DNA from: Thermoplasmata archaeon
GTDB taxonomy: Archaea; Thermoplasmatota; Thermoplasmata; Lutacidiplasmatales; UBA184
Direction: 5' to 3'
Length of the DNA: 22,394 bases
NCBI GenBank assembly: GCA_021828085.1
Contig: JAKATE010000014.1
Coordinates: 1-22,394 of the forward strand
The position numbers and the translations under genes are program-made. This document shows, piece by piece, positions 13,433 to 21,290 of this stretch; position 1 is the stretch's first letter, and every line of letters starts with the position of its first letter. The notes beneath the pieces were generated by a model that saw only the letters and a list, made by a program, of their open reading frames with translations, did no database searches and was not told the DNA's origin.

Positions 13433-16400
13433 TCAGTCTCTCGAGGGACCGACCGGCTCCGCGTCCTCGTCGTAGTCGGCCGGCGGGACGGGGGCGGCAG
13501 CGCTGACCGGGGCCGCCACGGGCACCGGTGGCTCGGGGGCGGGAGGGGCCGGTGGAGCCGCTTCGGGGACGGGGGGGCGGCTCTCGTTCCCGGGCTTACG
13601 CCGCAGGGAGAGGACCAGCACCGCCCCCACGAGCACGAGGAGGAGCACGAGCAGGGCGATCAGCCCCTCGAACCAGGAGAGGGGGAAACCGCTCGTGGTG
13701 GAGATCACCGGCGGCGAAGGGGGGACCGGGGCGGGGGCCGGGCGCGGGGGCGGGGACGGGACGGTGAGGCTGAGGACCGGGGAGGTGACGTGGGCCCCCT
13801 GGGCGTCGGTGACCTCCACCTGGACCTGCTCGGTGCCTCCCTTGAGGTCGGAGAGGGTGTAGGTCGCGCCCGAGCCCTGCTGCACGAGGCTCCCGTTGAG
13901 CATCCAGAGGAACTGGTAACCCGGGAAACCTCCCTGCGCGCTGGCCTGGAAGGTGGCGGAGCCGTTGAGCACCGCCGTGGCCGGCGAGACCGAGACCGAG
14001 AGAGCGAGCGGGGCCGCGAGCTCGATCTCCAAGGGAGAGGAACTGGCCGAGGCCCCCAGGGCATCGGTCACCGTCACGGAGACGTTGTAGAACCCCGCCT
14101 GGGACGGAGCGATACAGGAGAGCTCGGGGAGGTCCGTCGCCGCGCATCCGGGCGGGAGCCCTTGCCAGGCGTAGGAGTAAGGCCCGCTCCCGGCCTGGGG
14201 TGCCGCGGCGAGGAGGAACGGCGTCCCTGCCTCGACGTGCGTCGAGCTTGCGGAGATCTGGGGAGTGGCGAGCGCCTCCACCACCCGGACCGTGACCGGA
14301 CTGGCCACTGCGAGGCGCCCGTCCGCGTCGGTCGCGTTGACCTGGATTAGCGAGGTTCCCGGAGTGGTGGGAGTGCAGAGGAGCGTCGGGGAGTCGGCCG
14401 GCGCGCACCCGGTGGGTAGACCGCTCCACGCGAAGGCGATCGGTCCCACCCCCCCGCTCGAGGAGGTCGTGAGGGTCAGCGGCTCGCCGGTCTCCAACAG
14501 GATCGCTGAGGCGAGCACGGGGGAGAGCCCGAGGGTAGGCTCCACCACTAGCGAGAGCGACCGGGTCACCTCACTCCCCAAGGAGTCGGTCACGGTGAGG
14601 GTGACCTGATAGGTCCCGGGGGCCGCGTAGGTGTGCGAGGGATCGATCTCGCTGCTCGTCCCCCCGTCGCCGAAGCTCCACGCGTAGGCGTAGGGAGGGG
14701 CGCCTAAGCTTCCCTGTCCGGAGAAGAGCACCGGCATCCCGGCCTCGGCGACCCCGGGGGTCGCGAGGAGGCTGGCCGCGAGGGTGCTGGTGAGCTCGAC
14801 CTGGACGGTGGCGCTCACGGTGATGTTCTCGTAGACCGTGAACCCGAGCTCGGCGCTCAGGAGGGCGTTCACGACGGTGGAACTCTCGCTGGCCAGCATC
14901 GTGTAGTTCCCGGAGGCGCCGACCGGGAGAGAGGTAGGGCCGCAGTGGAACGTGGCCACGGTGGCGAGAATGCCGACGTTGCTGCTGCAGAGGACGAGGT
15001 CCCCCGGACCCCCGGAGACCGTCACCGGGGTCAGCGTGACCCCTCCCGAGGGGTTGTAGCTCTGGGGGAAGCCGGTCCCCCGGAAGGTGAGGTTCTGGCC
15101 CGGGGCGACCGTGGAGTTGTCCACGCTTAGGGTCGGGCGCACCTGGAATGCGTTCGCAGGGTGGGCATGGTCCCCGGAGCCTCCGACGACCTCGAGGTAC
15201 CCGAGCCCGGCGATGGCCAGCGCGGGGACCATCCATGGGCAGTCGAAGCTCCCGTTGGTGGCGGTCGTACCGGAGCAGACGGGGACGGGCGCAACGAACG
15301 GGTCCTGCTCATAGACCCCCTCATAGTAGGCCGTGACCGACTCCCCGGCGACGAACCCCTGGGCCAACAGGGAGACATTGGAGAAGTCGTAGCCGAGGTA
15401 CGCTCCCAGAGACACGCTCGGAACGACCGTGACAGAGACGCTGGCCGTCTCCGTCCCGTCGGTCGCCGTGAAGAGATAGCTCCCCCCGGGGGTGACCGGC
15501 ACGGAGAAGGCGCAGGAGAAGTTCCCGTTGGGGAGGACGGTCCCCGAGCAGGCGCTGCCCGAGGTCCAGCTCACCTGGGCCGTGGCTCCCGGGGCGAACC
15601 CGGTCCCGTTGAAGGTGACGGATCCGCCCACGGGGACGGAGGAGGGGTTGGCCCGGAGCGAGGTCCCCACGCTGAAGGTGGTGATCGCCTTCACCCCCGA
15701 GACGTCGGTGGCGTTGATCTGATAGGTCCCCGGGCCGACGGGCGGGACCGTGACCGGTCCGCAGGTGAAGTTCCCGTTCGTGTCCGTGGGAAGCCCCTGG
15801 CAGGGGGGAGAGGAGAAGGTCCAGGCGGCCGGCCAGGTCACGCTCACGCTGCTGTTGGCGGTGAATCCGTAGCCGACCAGGCTTAGGGAGGTGGGATAGC
15901 TCCCGCCGCTCGGTACCGCGGTGAGCGTGGCGGTCACGGGAACGGTGGCCTGGGCGTGGTTCCCCTGACTGTCCCGGACGCTGAGCGTGTAGCTCCCCAC
16001 CGGGTAGGCGAGGAGCGTCCAGGAGCAGACGAAGGAGCCGACCTGGTTCGTGGTGGAGGGGCAGGAGGGCTGGCCCTCATGGACGTAGTACGCGCCGGAG
16101 AAGGCGACGCTCAGGACGGAACCGCGGGCGTACCCGCTGGCGGAGAAGACGACGGTGGTGCCGTTGTGGGCGACGGTGGGGGAAGGGTCGATCGAAGGAC
16201 CGACGGTCAGGGTGGCCGTGGCCTTGAGCCCAGGCGCGGAGGTGGCGTTGAAGGAGTACGCACCCTGCGGCAGGCCCCCGCCCACGCGGTAGGTGCAGAC
16301 GAAGCCCCCGGTCGAATTGACCGTGCTCGGGCAGTTCACCGGAGCGACCGAGCGGTCGATCCATCCGGAGAAGTTGGTGCTGAGCGCGGCCCCGGGCAGA

Positions 16401-17731
16401 TAGCCGGTGCCGTTGAACCAGACGTGGGTACCGTTCACGGCGGAGGCGGGCTGGACGAGGATGGAGGGAAGGTGGAGCCCGCCGATCTGGACCGTGGGCA
16501 GGTTCCCCCCGGGGGGAAGGTAGCGCGCCCGCACCCAGTTGAGGTTGAGGTCCATACTGGGGAAACCGGCGCTCACCGTGGAGAGCCCGCAGGGCTGGAC
16601 CGTGGAGGTGCTGTTCAGGGGGTTGGCGTCCCGGGTGTAGTTGAGGGTCCCGACGCTCCCGCCGCTGTAGAGGTTCGGCGAGTTGCGGGCGGTGAAGTTC
16701 GTCCCTCCCGCCGAAGCGTTGTAGTAGAGCCCGGCGTACGCCCAGGAGCTGGAGGAGGAGCCGAGGCCGCTGGTCTGGTTGACCTCCAGCCCGTGCTCGG
16801 TCTCGGTGAGATAGGTGAGCGTGCCGAAGTAGCCATCGTGGTCGTCCGCCGAGGCGTTGATGTTGGCCCCGTGGAAGTGGGGGATGCAGACCCCGGCGAC
16901 GCCCGCCGAGGACGAGGGGTCGACGTTCTGGAAGCTGGACTCGACCACGAGGGGGGAGTTGGACAGGCGCTTCTGGAGGAGCCAGTAGCCCTCCCCTCCC
17001 AGGGGATTGATCATCGTGACCGCCGAGGCGTTGATGGTGATCGCGCCGTCGCTGACCGGCTGGGAGGTGGCCAGGCTCACGTTCACGAGGATGAAGTCCG
17101 AGGCCGGGCTGTTCCCGTTGACGTACGCCGGGAAGACCCGGGCGCCGTTGTCGAAGCGGCCGTAGCCGTTCGGCCCGGCCCCGACCACGGAGAGCGAGGG
17201 AGCCTCCCCCCAGTCGTTGTTGTCCCCCAGATTGTAGTCCCCCATCGGAAGGATCCCCAGGAGGACGGTCTGCGAGCCCCCCAGCGCGATGGGGGCAGAG
17301 AGGTTGAGCCAGACCTGAGAGTCGGTGGACGCGCTGGAGGCGTTCGACTCCAGCCAGGCGGGGATGGCCGTGCCGTTCGGATAGAGGAAGATCACATTGG
17401 TGAGGTTGGCGTCGAGCAGCGACTGGTAGAGGCTGAAGTCGACGGTCACGTTGACATCCGTTCCCGCCGGGACGGGGGATCGGGCCGCCGTGAGATGGAT
17501 CGGGACGAAAGCCGCGAGGCCGGCCGGGGGCGGACCGAACACCGGGGTCGGCCCGGAGAGGACGGACAGGGAAGAGCCCACGGGCGTCCCGGCCGCTCCC
17601 GGCGAGTACACCGCGACGGTCCCTAGGGCCGAGACGATCAGGAGCAGGGCGACCAGGAAGGAGAGGGGGCGGACGATCCGGTGAGCGGGGGGGGTGTCAT
17701 CTCTCGGGCGGACCGGTTCGGGGGGAACCAT
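13433..17731 (-). CDS. Giant surface protein: signal anchor, DUF2341-like domain, Ig-like repeats, PKD repeats, C-terminal membrane anchor
   Basis: A 1432-residue exported protein, probably a cell-surface adhesin or envelope stalk. The order is: signal/anchor helix 22-46; DUF2341-like beta domain about 90-185; lectin/LamG-like region about 190-405 (GYWLLQKRLSNSPLVVESSFQ); six Ig-like repeats about 420-960, each with one Cys pair; a clear PKD domain about 985-1063 (YAWSFGDGGTSSEIDPSHTY); three PKD-like domains to about 1325; a Pro-rich spacer; a membrane helix 1353-1376; and a Pro/Ala-rich cytoplasmic tail with an acidic end. Asn-X-Ser/Thr sites are very frequent, suggesting heavy N-glycosylation. 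ATG 17731 is about 27 nt after the box TTCATATG (17754-17761), so it is leaderless. Its 3' end faces the DUF302 gene across 33 nt. Confidence 0.88.
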   Translation of the reverse strand: MVPPEPVRPRDDTPPAHRIVRPLSFLVALLLIVSALGTVAVYSPGAAGTPVGSSLSVLSGPTPVFGPPPAGLAAFVPIHLTAARSPVPAGTDVNVTVDFSLYQSLLDANLTNVIFLYPNGTAIPAWLESNASSASTDSQVWLNLSAPIALGGSQTVLLGILPMGDYNLGDNNDWGEAPSLSVVGAGPNGYGRFDNGARVFPAYVNGNSPASDFILVNVSLATSQPVSDGAITINASAVTMINPLGGEGYWLLQKRLSNSPLVVESSFQNVDPSSSAGVAGVCIPHFHGANINASADDHDGYFGTLTYLTETEHGLEVNQTSGLGSSSSSWAYAGLYYNASAGGTNFTARNSPNLYSGGSVGTLNYTRDANPLNSTSTVQPCGLSTVSAGFPSMDLNLNWVRARYLPPGGNLPTVQIGGLHLPSILVQPASAVNGTHVWFNGTGYLPGAALSTNFSGWIDRSVAPVNCPSTVNSTGGFVCTYRVGGGLPQGAYSFNATSAPGLKATATLTVGPSIDPSPTVAHNGTTVVFSASGYARGSVLSVAFSGAYYVHEGQPSCPSTTNQVGSFVCSWTLLAYPVGSYTLSVRDSQGNHAQATVPVTATLTAVPSGGSYPTSLSLVGYGFTANSSVSVTWPAAWTFSSPPCQGLPTDTNGNFTCGPVTVPPVGPGTYQINATDVSGVKAITTFSVGTSLRANPSSVPVGGSVTFNGTGFAPGATAQVSWTSGSACSGTVLPNGNFSCAFSVPVTPGGSYLFTATDGTETASVSVTVVPSVSLGAYLGYDFSNVSLLAQGFVAGESVTAYYEGVYEQDPFVAPVPVCSGTTATNGSFDCPWMVPALAIAGLGYLEVVGGSGDHAHPANAFQVRPTLSVDNSTVAPGQNLTFRGTGFPQSYNPSGGVTLTPVTVSGGPGDLVLCSSNVGILATVATFHCGPTSLPVGASGNYTMLASESSTVVNALLSAELGFTVYENITVSATVQVELTSTLAASLLATPGVAEAGMPVLFSGQGSLGAPPYAYAWSFGDGGTSSEIDPSHTYAAPGTYQVTLTVTDSLGSEVTRSLSLVVEPTLGLSPVLASAILLETGEPLTLTTSSSGGVGPIAFAWSGLPTGCAPADSPTLLCTPTTPGTSLIQVNATDADGRLAVASPVTVRVVEALATPQISASSTHVEAGTPFLLAAAPQAGSGPYSYAWQGLPPGCAATDLPELSCIAPSQAGFYNVSVTVTDALGASASSSPLEIELAAPLALSVSVSPATAVLNGSATFQASAQGGFPGYQFLWMLNGSLVQQGSGATYTLSDLKGGTEQVQVEVTDAQGAHVTSPVLSLTVPSPPPRPAPAPVPPSPPVISTTSGFPLSWFEGLIALLVLLLVLVGAVLVLSLRRKPGNESRPPVPEAAPPAPPAPEPPVPVAAPVSAAAPVPPADYDEDAEPVGPSRD

Positions 17732-17753
17732 GGAATTTCATCCTTGGACCCCC

Positions 17754-17761
17754 CATATGAA
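17754..17761 (-). promoter_or_regulatory. TATA-like box for the giant surface protein
   Basis: TTCATATG on the minus strand, centred 26-27 nt before ATG 17731; it predicts a leaderless mRNA. Confidence 0.55.
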
Positions 17762-17858
17762 TCCTTCCTCGGCGATGCGGCCGCGAGGGCCGCGGGGTGC
17801 GCCGCCCCTCGCGGGAGACCGAGCCGGGATCGGACTGGGGCCCGCGCAACGGAGCCGA

Positions 17859-17891
17859 GGGGCGGGAAGGGGGGGGAAGGGGCGGACGGGG
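17859..17891 (+). other. G-quadruplex-type G-run cluster between the tRNA and the surface protein gene
   Basis: Five G runs (17859-17862, 17864-17866, 17869-17876, 17879-17882, 17888-17891) with loops of 1-5 nt on the plus strand. This fits the G3+N1-7 quadruplex pattern. The rest of the roughly 155-nt stretch 17762-17917 shows no gene I can support. Confidence 0.5.
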
Positions 17892-17917
17892 CTCGGCCCC
17901 GGTGGTTCGGGTCTTCA

Positions 17918-17992
17918 TGGGCCCGGAGAGATTTGAACTCTCGACCTCCCGGTTATCAGCCGGGCGCTCCAGCCGGTCTAAGCTACGGGCCC
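17918..17992 (-). tRNA. tRNA-Ile (anticodon GAT)
   Basis: On the minus strand the cloverleaf is complete. Acceptor stem GGGCCCG pairs with CGGGCCC. The D arm is GCTTAGACCGGCTGGAGC, the anticodon stem is CCCGG/CCGGG with loop CTGATAA (anticodon GAT, Ile), and the T arm is GAGAG-TTCAAAT-CTCTC. The discriminator base is A at 17918. CCA is not encoded and no intron is seen. A box CGTTAAGAG at 18021-18030 lies about 27 nt before the predicted transcript start just upstream of the 5' end. Confidence 0.97.
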
Positions 17993-18020
17993 TTCGCCGG
18001 TCGAAGGGCAACGGCTAGCC

Positions 18021-18029
18021 CTCTTAACG
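18021..18029 (-). promoter_or_regulatory. TATA-like box for tRNA-Ile
   Basis: GTTAAGAG core on the minus strand. A start about 27 nt downstream falls near 17998, six nt before the mature tRNA 5' end. Confidence 0.5.
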
Positions 18030-18066
18030 AGTGCGAAAGGGCCGCGTGGGGGCCGGCCCCCCGAAC

Positions 18067-18074
18067 GCTTATCG
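18067..18074 (+). promoter_or_regulatory. TATA-like box for the cis-prenyltransferase
   Basis: GCTTATCG, centred about 31 nt before ATG 18102. The predicted leader is only about 4 nt. It lies back to back with the tRNA promoter. Confidence 0.5.
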
Positions 18075-18101
18075 AAGGGCGCCAGCTGCATCCCCGGCCC
18101 C

Positions 18102-18911
18102 ATGACCACTCCCTCCTCCAAGCCGACCCCCCGGCGCGGGATCGCCGACACCCTGGCCCAGGTGGCCGGGGGGGCGGTCGAGCAGCGACTGCTCAAGGAG
18201 ATCCGGGCCGGTCCGGTCCCCCGCCATCTTGCGATCATCATGGACGGGAACCGGCGCTACGCCGAGAGCCACGGGCTCGAGCGGGAGCAGGGCCATCTCC
18301 GGGGGAAGGACAAGCTCGAGGAGCTGCTCGACTGGTGCCTTGAGGTGGGGCTGCGGACCCTCACGGTCTATGCCCTCTCCACGGAGAACTTCCACCGGGA
18401 GCGCGCGGAGGTGGAAGAGCTCATGCGGCTCTTCGAGGAGAACTTCCGCCGCATCGGGGACGACCCGCGCGTCCACCAGCATCAGATCCGGGTACGGGCC
18501 CTCGGGAACCGGGCCCTCCTTCCCCCGCCGGTGGTCCGGGCCATCGAATACGCCGAGATGCGCACCCAGGGCTACGACCAGTACCGCTACAACATCGCCC
18601 TTGCCTACGGAGGGCGCGAGGACATCCTGCAGGCCATCCGGACCATCGCCACCGAGGTGAAGGAGGGGAAGCTCAAGCCGGAGGAGATCGACGACCGGGT
18701 CGTTTCCTCGCGGCTGTACACCCAGGACCTACCGGACCCCGACCTCATCTTCCGGACCTCTGGGGAGGAGCGGATCTCGAACTTCCTGCTCTGGCAGTCG
18801 GCCTACGCCGAGCTCTACTTCTGCGACGTGCTCTGGCCCGGGCTGCGCAAGCTCGACTTCCTCCGGGCGATCCACGCCTATCAGCTGCGACGGCGCCGCT
18901 ACGGAACGTGA
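18102..18911 (+). CDS. uppS: Cis-prenyltransferase (polyprenyl diphosphate synthase, UppS family)
   Basis: Adds isopentenyl units in cis to an allylic diphosphate to make the long polyprenyl diphosphate that becomes the dolichol-type carrier for archaeal N-glycosylation. The 269-residue protein has all five conserved regions: HLAIIMDGNRRYA (42-54) with catalytic Asp48, ALSTENFHRER (91-101), YNIALAYGGREDI (163-175), and the C-terminal DPDLIFRTSGEERISNFLLWQ (212-232) with Arg218, Arg224 and Ser226, then AYAELYF with Glu237. The first 35 residues are a variable extension. The initiating substrate and chain length cannot be read from sequence. The stop overlaps the GTG start of the next gene (GTGA). 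The neighbouring surface protein rich in N-glycosylation sequons is a plausible beneficiary of its product. Confidence 0.95.
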   Translation: MTTPSSKPTPRRGIADTLAQVAGGAVEQRLLKEIRAGPVPRHLAIIMDGNRRYAESHGLEREQGHLRGKDKLEELLDWCLEVGLRTLTVYALSTENFHRERAEVEELMRLFEENFRRIGDDPRVHQHQIRVRALGNRALLPPPVVRAIEYAEMRTQGYDQYRYNIALAYGGREDILQAIRTIATEVKEGKLKPEEIDDRVVSSRLYTQDLPDPDLIFRTSGEERISNFLLWQSAYAELYFCDVLWPGLRKLDFLRAIHAYQLRRRRYGT

Positions 18912-19837
18912 CGACGCTCGTCACCGGGGGGGCCGGCCCCGGCTACCGGAGCGTCCCCCCGCGGGACTGGTGGAGGACCGAGGGGAGCTTCTTCCTGCTC
19001 TCCGAGGGACACCGGGCCGCCCGGGAGGCCGAGCGGGCGGTAGACTTCCTGGACCGCGTGGTAGGACTCTCCCCCGGGGAGAAGGTGCTCGACCTGGCCT
19101 GCGGCTGGGGTCGGCTCGCCCTTCCGCTCGCCCGGCGCGGCTGCCTGGTGCTGGGGGTGGACGTCTCCCACGTGGTTCGGTTGGGGGGGGAGGCCGCGAT
19201 CCGGGAGGGACTTCCCGTGGGCTTCCTCCGGGCCGATCTCCGCCACTGGCCTCTGCGCGGCTCCTTCGATCTGGTGCTCCTCTGGGCGATGAGCTTCGGC
19301 TACCTCTCCGAGGAGGAGGATCTCGCGCTTCTCGCCTCGGCGGCGGGGGTCCTGCGGCCGGGCGGGCAACTCGTCCTCGACCTTCATCACCCTCCCTGGT
19401 ACCGTCGCTACGCCGTGGGAGAGCGGGTCGAACTCGTCCCCGGGGGGGTCCTGCATGACGAGGGCCGCTGGAACGAGCGGGAGCACCGCTTCGAGGTGCT
19501 CTCCACCCTCGCCTCGGGCGAGGGGAAGGTCCGGGCCCGGCAGTTCCACTCCTTCCGCGAGTATCTTCCCGGGGAGGTCGCCATCCTCGCTCGGAAGGTC
19601 GGGCTCCGGATCATCGCCACCTACGCCGACCTCCGGCCGGACCCGAGACTCCCGGGCCCGGAGGACTCGTCCTACCAGGTCGTCCTCTCGCCCCGGGCCC
19701 GCCGCCCGGGGGTCCCCGGGCCCCGGAGAGGCCCTATCCCGACCCTTCCGTCCCCGCGGTCCGAGAGCTCGCCCGGGCCTTCCTTCCCGCGACGTAGTAG
19801 GCGACAAGCAGGCCGACCTCGGTCCCGAGCACCGTGA
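18908..19837 (+). CDS. Class I SAM-dependent methyltransferase, unknown substrate
   Basis: The methyltransferase fold occupies about residues 38-262 of 309. Motif I is VLDLACGWGRLALPLA (60-75), the strand-2 acidic residue lies in VLGVDVS (81-87), motif III/IV is FDLVLLWAMSFGYLS and the post-motif is VLRPGGQLVLDLHH. The later beta part EGRWNEREHRFEVLSTL and FHSFREYLPGEVAILARKVGLRII resembles small-molecule or lipid methyltransferases of the Methyltransf_11/25 group. The last 46 residues are Arg/Pro/Ser-rich and unstructured, and the final 104 nt overlap the oppositely oriented membrane protein gene. GTG 18908 overlaps the uppS stop by four bases, implying coupled translation and possibly a polyprenyl or lipid-linked substrate; this is inference. 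Confidence 0.88.
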   Translation: MTTLVTGGAGPGYRSVPPRDWWRTEGSFFLLSEGHRAAREAERAVDFLDRVVGLSPGEKVLDLACGWGRLALPLARRGCLVLGVDVSHVVRLGGEAAIREGLPVGFLRADLRHWPLRGSFDLVLLWAMSFGYLSEEEDLALLASAAGVLRPGGQLVLDLHHPPWYRRYAVGERVELVPGGVLHDEGRWNEREHRFEVLSTLASGEGKVRARQFHSFREYLPGEVAILARKVGLRIIATYADLRPDPRLPGPEDSSYQVVLSPRARRPGVPGPRRGPIPTLPSPRSESSPGPSFPRRSRRQAGRPRSRAP

Positions 19838-20219
19838 GGGCCCCCACCCCGGTGACGGGCCAGAGCAGGAGCGGGAAGAAGACCACGAGCCCGAAGAGCC
19901 CCGTCAGGAAACATCCGTAGGCGAGGAGGTCCAGGGAGCTCCCCTCCTCGGCGAGGCCCCCGGCCATCTCGAGGGAGGAGAGGACCCCGAAGACGCTGAC
20001 CACGGCCACCACGGCGATGAGCGTGACGAGGGCCGAGAAGTAATCCGGTCCAGAGAACGGTCCGAGGGGCTGGTGGAACGGGCCCGGGGACCCCAACAGG
20101 AGCATGAGCGAGGTGAGGGCGAAACCGGCGAAGAGCCCCAGCACGATCATCGACTGCTGGTGGAGGACACTCTCCGTCCCCCCGGGGCCGGAAGGTCCGG
20201 AACCTGGCTTCGCCGCCAT
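19734..20219 (-). CDS. Four-helix membrane protein, unknown function
   Basis: No family recognised. The 161-residue product starts with a short Gly/Pro-rich cytoplasmic stretch containing the helix VLHQQS. Four hydrophobic segments follow: SMIVLGLFAGFALTSLMLLL, DYFSALVTLIAVVAVVSVFGVL, LLAYGCFLTGLFGLVVFFPLLL and ALTVLGTEVGLLVAYYVAG, then a basic tail. I chose ATG 20219 because a TATA-like box (20247-20254) ends upstream of it, leaving a leader of about 4 nt; the frame's earlier ATG at 20267 lies upstream of the box. Its 3' 104 nt overlap the disordered tail of the methyltransferase on the other strand. Confidence 0.7.
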   Translation of the reverse strand: MAAKPGSGPSGPGGTESVLHQQSMIVLGLFAGFALTSLMLLLGSPGPFHQPLGPFSGPDYFSALVTLIAVVAVVSVFGVLSSLEMAGGLAEEGSSLDLLAYGCFLTGLFGLVVFFPLLLWPVTGVGALTVLGTEVGLLVAYYVAGRKARASSRTAGTEGSG

Positions 20220-20246
20220 TCGACGGGGCCCCCGAGCCCTCCGGGG

Positions 20247-20254
20247 GATAAGGG
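20247..20254 (-). promoter_or_regulatory. TATA-like box for the four-helix membrane protein
   Basis: CCCTTATC on the minus strand, the only AT-rich element in this GC-rich gap. The predicted start near 20223 is 4 nt before ATG 20219. Confidence 0.5.
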
Positions 20255-20388
20255 CTGGCCCCCTCACCGCGGACCCGATCCCTGGCAGCGACTTCTCTTC
20301 GTCTCCCGGGGGTGCCGTCCCTTCCGGACCCGGGGGGAACCCGACCCGATGTGGCCGCTGACCTGCACCTCCCGACCGAGCCCAACGG

Positions 20389-20396
20389 GTTTATCA
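20389..20396 (+). promoter_or_regulatory. TATA box for the GNAT acetyltransferase
   Basis: GTTTATCA. A start about 27 nt downstream (near 20419) excludes the in-frame GTG 20407 and favours ATG 20428. The preceding stretch 20268-20388 holds nothing I can support. Confidence 0.55.
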
Positions 20397-20427
20397 CCGA
20401 GCACCAGTGCGCGAAGGAACGAATCCC

Positions 20428-21054
20428 ATGGTTTCTCGGCTCTCCAAAGTTCACCTACCGATTGGAACGCCGCGTTTGACGCTCCGACTCCCCGCGGCGA
20501 GCGACCTGCCCTTTCTCCGGCGGAGCTTCCGAGATCCCCGGACCGCCCGGGCAGCCGGGGCCGCGATGCACTCTGCCGCGGAGAGGAAGGACCCTGCCCT
20601 GATGATCTCCCGGACGCGGCGCGAGTACCGAAGGGGGGAGCATCTCTCCCTCTCCGTGCTCCTGAGGGACCCCCCGGTCTGCATCGGCCGGGTAGGCCTT
20701 CGGGGGTTGGACTGGACGTGGCAGAAGGTGGAGAGCCTCTCCTACTGGATCGACCCGAGGTACTGGGACCAGGGCTATGCGACCGAGGCCTCCTGGCACC
20801 TCTGCGAAGCTGCTTTTCGTGAGCTCGGGATGCGACGCATCGCTTCGTCGGCCCTCGACCGGAACCTCGCCTCGCTCGCGGTCCTCCAGCGGCTCGGGTT
20901 CGTACGGGAAGGGCGGGAGCGGGAGGCGGTTCGCGTGAAAGGCAGGGTCATGGACATGGTGCTGTTCGGGATCCTCGAGCGAGAGTTCCCCTCCTGGGAA
21001 AGGGTCTCCCAAGGGCGAGGCACCCCCGTCCGCCCCCCTGACCTGCGATCCTGA
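20428..21054 (+). CDS. GNAT-family N-acetyltransferase (RimJ/RimL type)
   Basis: Transfers an acetyl group from acetyl-CoA to an amine, possibly a protein N-terminus or a small molecule; the target is unknown. In 208 residues, the start TPRLTLRLPAASDLPFLRRSF (14-34) is the usual first strand and helix of RimJ/RimL-like enzymes. The acetyl-CoA pyrophosphate loop is YWIDPRYWDQGYATEA (106-121), with Gln115, Gly116 and Ala118. The closing motif B is SSALDRNLASLAVLQRLGFVREGRER. ATG 20428 is chosen from the TATA box position; AAGGAA at 20413-20418 may assist. The last 15 residues are Pro/Arg-rich. It is a single-gene unit convergent with the PadR gene, with 236 nt between them. Confidence 0.92.
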   Translation: MVSRLSKVHLPIGTPRLTLRLPAASDLPFLRRSFRDPRTARAAGAAMHSAAERKDPALMISRTRREYRRGEHLSLSVLLRDPPVCIGRVGLRGLDWTWQKVESLSYWIDPRYWDQGYATEASWHLCEAAFRELGMRRIASSALDRNLASLAVLQRLGFVREGREREAVRVKGRVMDMVLFGILEREFPSWERVSQGRGTPVRPPDLRS

Positions 21055-21178
21055 GGGCGCGGACGACCTCAGTTCCGAACTTCCAGTCCGTGTCGACCGG
21101 CCGACGGACGGAGTAACGGAGGGGCGCCGGTGAGCCGACCCATCGGCGTCCAGGGGCGATGGGCAGGCTCTCTCGGGC

Positions 21179-21204
21179 CACCTGGCGGGCACCCCCCGCA
21201 GGTG
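21179..21204. repeat. Strong inverted repeat in the convergent intergenic region
   Basis: CACCT-G-GCGGG and CCCGC-AGGTG form a 10-bp stem with one bulge and a small loop. It lies in the 236-nt gap 21055-21290 between the convergent GNAT and PadR genes, where it could mark transcript ends; no T run follows on either strand, so a terminator role is uncertain. Nothing else is evident in this gap. Confidence 0.4.
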
Positions 21205-21290
21205 GGAGCCCGGGAGCCACGGGGCCCGGCGCAGCGCGGGCGCCGGCTACGCGGCGAGCGTGTCCGCTCGGCCCCCTTGCCCCTCCCGTC

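Noticed and set aside
15956..17626. Plus-strand open frame of 556 codons opposite the surface protein
   Set aside because: It is low-complexity Gly/Arg/Val/Glu text antisense to well-defined Ig-like and lectin-like domains; stop codons are simply rare in this GC-rich frame.
17681..18343. Open frame reading through tRNA-Ile and into uppS
   Set aside because: It crosses a complete tRNA and two promoters; it is coincidental.
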